Below are positions 4,394 to 6,633 of a DNA stretch of 6,633 nucleotides, in pieces. The DNA is from Acidobacteriaceae bacterium (GTDB taxonomy: Bacteria; Acidobacteriota; Terriglobia; Terriglobales; Acidobacteriaceae): the NCBI GenBank assembly GCA_003151875.1, contig PLYW01000110.1, positions 19,130-25,762 on the forward strand. Reading direction: 5' to 3'. Both the position numbers and the translations under genes were made by a program. Each line of letters starts with the position of its first letter. Within the stretch, counting starts at the first letter, position 1. The notes beneath the pieces are model-generated. The model had not been told where the DNA came from, did no database searches, and was given only the letters and a program-made list of their open reading frames with translations.

Positions 4394-5704
4394 CTAGTCG
4401 CCCGGTTTTTTGGTGAGTTCAAAAGACCACCCCGGCGGATTAATTGGAATTTGAATGTGCCCCCCAATGGGTAGCGCCTTGAAAGCAGCAATATAGGTAC
4501 CGAAATGCAAGTCGACTAGGTCGGGCAAGCGCCAATACGCGACATCCACGATCAACATCACGCACACCAGTGCCACGCTTACGGCGCGTGCGATGCGGTT
4601 GGGCGCCTTCGCCGCCAGCCACACCACCGCGACGGCGACCGCCAATTCCGGCATCAACCAATACCGGTGGGTGGACCCCTGCCGCTGCAGGGCCACCCAC
4701 TGGGGCTCGTTGGCGCTGGCCAACGGCTTTGCCAGCGAGGCGGCCAGCACGATGGCGGCGAACAGAAGGAAGCACCGTACTTCCATGCTCCCACGCAGGA
4801 ACACGTAGCTCAGAACACCAAGTCCTACAGCAGTTACTGCGTAGCTCACGAACGACAGTAGAACTGGATGCTTCGCCAATTGGGCGCTGTTGTTGACTCC
4901 GCGAAACACCGGAACAAAGACCTGGAAGGCCACGATCCGGCAGAAGCCTGGAAAGCTGGCGCCCAAGCCTCCCGGTATTTGCTGCCTTGGGCTGAGGATG
5001 ATGGTGAACGGCATCAGGATGGCGCCAAAGCAAACGATGGCGGCGCGGACTTTCGTCCATAGGTCACGGCGGCGCCGAGCCACAATGATAGCGACTGGGA
5101 GCAAGCAAATGGCAAAGGGCCCGGTGACGACTCCGAGCGATAGCGCCGTCACGTCGAAGATCGCGGCCGCTGGCGACTGGGGCGAGGGAGCAAGCAGGAT
5201 CAGCAAGCAGAGCACGGCCAAGTGCCATAGCGCGTTCGGCATATTGCCGTGGATCTTGGCCACATTGGGCACCCCCACGTAAAGGAATCCAAGCAAGACC
5301 CGCACGGGTAGCGGCGCGATGCTCTGCATCCTCGCACTGCAGAGATAAATTGGCGGCAGAAGCTGGGCGAGTAAGCCCACCATGTTGAATAGCAGAGGCA
5401 CCACAGAAAGCGGCAGCAGAAGCGCTAACCCTGCCGCCAATCGGGGCAGCGTGTGCAGGTAGCCGCCGTGCGGCATGACCAGCGTGTGCAGAAATCCGAA
5501 GGCGTGCGCCTGCTCATAAAAAAAGCCATCTTCAGCCCAGAATTGCGGCCTCAGCACCACACTGAGACTGCGCGATACTAACGCGGCAAAGAAGAGCAGA
5601 CCCAGCGTTATGGTAAGTGCTGGAGTTGGCTTGTTCCCTATCGTTTGCGGCGATGTTGTTGGGGAGGTTGGTTCCACGTTCGGCAGCCAGGATCGGTGAC
5701 GCAT
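4394..5704 (-). CDS. Polytopic membrane protein, probable GT-C-type glycosyltransferase
   Basis: A 436-residue integral membrane protein with about 10-12 helices, for example at about 29-50, 90-106, 107-125, 133-148, 158-173, 182-208, 219-238, 278-303, 309-327, 350-367 and 370-390. The first loop carries RPQFWAEDGFFYEQA, with the acidic pair ED at 58-59. It is followed by GYL (81-83) and PRLAAGLALLLPL (from 87). An acidic pair in the first extracytoplasmic loop is typical of GT-C enzymes that use polyprenyl-phosphate sugars. Other marked segments are HGNMPNALWHLA (152-163), RYWLMP (347-352) and a C-terminal PINPPGW (420-426), which I associate with a family of uncharacterised bacterial membrane proteins. 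Donor and acceptor are unknown. The start is uncertain: ATG 5704 is taken; TTG 5734 would add 10 residues; neither has a Shine-Dalgarno site. It follows the hydrolase gene on the same strand after 113 bases. A non-enzymatic membrane role is possible. Confidence 0.8.
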   Translation of the reverse strand: MRHRSWLPNVEPTSPTTSPQTIGNKPTPALTITLGLLFFAALVSRSLSVVLRPQFWAEDGFFYEQAHAFGFLHTLVMPHGGYLHTLPRLAAGLALLLPLSVVPLLFNMVGLLAQLLPPIYLCSARMQSIAPLPVRVLLGFLYVGVPNVAKIHGNMPNALWHLAVLCLLILLAPSPQSPAAAIFDVTALSLGVVTGPFAICLLPVAIIVARRRRDLWTKVRAAIVCFGAILMPFTIILSPRQQIPGGLGASFPGFCRIVAFQVFVPVFRGVNNSAQLAKHPVLLSFVSYAVTAVGLGVLSYVFLRGSMEVRCFLLFAAIVLAASLAKPLASANEPQWVALQRQGSTHRYWLMPELAVAVAVVWLAAKAPNRIARAVSVALVCVMLIVDVAYWRLPDLVDLHFGTYIAAFKALPIGGHIQIPINPPGWSFELTKKPGD

Positions 5705-5817
5705 CCAGCCATGCAACACAATTCTATCCGGCAATCATGGAAAGGCAAATGGCAAGGCGCGTACTCGATGGACAAACATGTCTCGACCTGCACGCGGCAA
5801 GGCAGTTCGGGGAGGTC

Positions 5818-6633
5818 CTACTCAAAGAACTTCGTTACGCCCTCTTCCAGCACGCAAATCTTTTTTTCGATGCCGCGCCGCTTGGCATCGGCCTTCAGGC
5901 GCTCCACCGGTTCGTCCACCGGCTCGTACGAGAGACGAAACGTCCCGTAGTGCATCGGAACCATGCAGCGCGCGCCCAAGTCCAGAAATCCCTGTACGGC
6001 ATCTTCCGGACTGGTGTGCACTCTGCGAAACGAATCGGGATGATAAGCGCCGATGGGAAGCAGCGCCACCTCAGGCTTAAGGCGCTCGCCGATCTCGCGG
6101 AAGCCATCGAAGTACGCCGTGTCACCCGCGTGATAGATCGATTGCGCGCCTGAACGCACGACGTATCCGCCATAACCGCGATGCACGTCGCGCACAATGC
6201 GCGCGCCCCAGTGGCGCGACGGGACGTGCGTAACTTCCACATTGCCGAGCTGAAAGCTCTGCCACCAGTCCAATTCAATGACGCGTCCGTAGCCTAGGTC
6301 GCTGACCAGGTCGCGCACATGCCGGGGCACGATGATCGCCGGACGTTTGCCGGTCTTTCGCCGCGTGAGCCACGCAATCGCGCGCAACGACGGCCGGTGC
6401 AGGTGGTCGAAGTGCGCGTGCGAAACCAGCACCGCGTCGATGGCGGGCAACTCCCGCAGCTTCAATCCCGGACGGCGCAGCCGCTTGAGAATGAAAATCC
6501 AGCGCGCGAAGTTGGGATCGACCAGGATGTTCTTTCCCCCGATCTGGAGGAAGAAACTGGAATGTCCGATGAAGGTTACGCCAAACTCGCCACGACGGGC
6601 GACCACAGGCTTGCGGGCGACGCCGGTGCGAGG
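5818..6633 (-). CDS. Metallo-beta-lactamase-fold hydrolase, UlaG/NAPE-PLD-like, 5' end missing
   Basis: A zinc-dependent hydrolase of the metallo-beta-lactamase superfamily. Numbering from the GTG at 6606, it shows VTFIGHSSFFLQIGG (10-24), NILVDP (26-31), the metal site SHAHFDH (62-68: His63, His65, Asp67, His68), His132 in PSRHWGAR, the bridging Asp162 in YHAGDTAYF, and His219 in MHYGTF. The PSRHWGAR...RGYGGYVV segment and the tail HYGTFRLSYEPVDEPVERL resemble the N-acyl-phosphatidylethanolamine phospholipase D-like and UlaG-like branch, whose substrates in bacteria are mostly unknown. The frame is open to the right edge: nine more codons (PRTGVARKP) precede GTG 6606, which has no Shine-Dalgarno site. 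The true start is therefore probably beyond the window. All metal ligands are present, so it should be active. It has no signal peptide in the visible part and is likely cytosolic. Confidence 0.93.
   Translation of the reverse strand, partial: PRTGVARKPVVARRGEFGVTFIGHSSFFLQIGGKNILVDPNFARWIFILKRLRRPGLKLRELPAIDAVLVSHAHFDHLHRPSLRAIAWLTRRKTGKRPAIIVPRHVRDLVSDLGYGRVIELDWWQSFQLGNVEVTHVPSRHWGARIVRDVHRGYGGYVVRSGAQSIYHAGDTAYFDGFREIGERLKPEVALLPIGAYHPDSFRRVHTSPEDAVQGFLDLGARCMVPMHYGTFRLSYEPVDEPVERLKADAKRRGIEKKICVLEEGVTKFFE

Noticed and set aside
4440..5060. 206-codon minus-strand frame within the membrane protein gene
   Set aside because: Same strand but a different frame; Arg/Gly/Pro-rich without domains, while the other frame has clear membrane helices and motifs.
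5617..6153. 178-codon plus-strand frame opposite the hydrolase gene
   Set aside because: Antisense shadow; the minus strand carries all metal-binding motifs.

Overview
This is a high-GC bacterial window with six protein genes, very probably from an acidobacterium of the Koribacter/Terriglobia type. The phylum guess rests on three things: a small coiled-coil secreted protein of a kind I associate with that group, the CACGGAG palindrome and heptad repeats in intergenic DNA, and the general gene style. It is an inference, not a database result.

Layout, left to right. (1) 81-470, minus: a small exported helical protein, with a perfect TATAAT box just upstream of its start. (2) 576-1499, plus: an MscS-type small-conductance mechanosensitive channel, divergent from gene 1. 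(3) 1608-2561, plus: a fold-type II PLP enzyme of the cysteine synthase / cystathionine beta-synthase family. (4) 2675-3823, plus: a fold-type I PLP enzyme of the cystathionine gamma-synthase / gamma-lyase family. Genes 3 and 4 are separated by a long, nearly perfect palindrome. (5) 3929-4258, minus: a small exported protein convergent with gene 4. The gap between them is filled by two inverted arrays of 7-bp repeats. (6) 4394-5704, minus: a polytopic membrane protein that looks like a GT-C-type glycosyltransferase. (7) 5818 to the right edge, minus: a metallo-beta-lactamase-fold hydrolase whose N-terminus lies outside the window. Counting the partial gene there are seven coding sequences, six of them complete.

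The only pair with an obvious joint job is genes 3 and 4. Together they could interconvert cysteine and homocysteine through cystathionine (transsulfuration), as in mccA-mccB-type operons. The direction of flux is not settled by the sequence. The channel, the membrane glycosyltransferase candidate and the hydrolase look like independent chromosomal genes.

No gap exceeds 300 bases. The first 80 bases hold no gene I can support. I found no RNA gene, CRISPR array, insertion sequence or phage gene. I do not see a new multi-gene system. The most unusual content is the two intergenic repeat structures that bracket gene 4.
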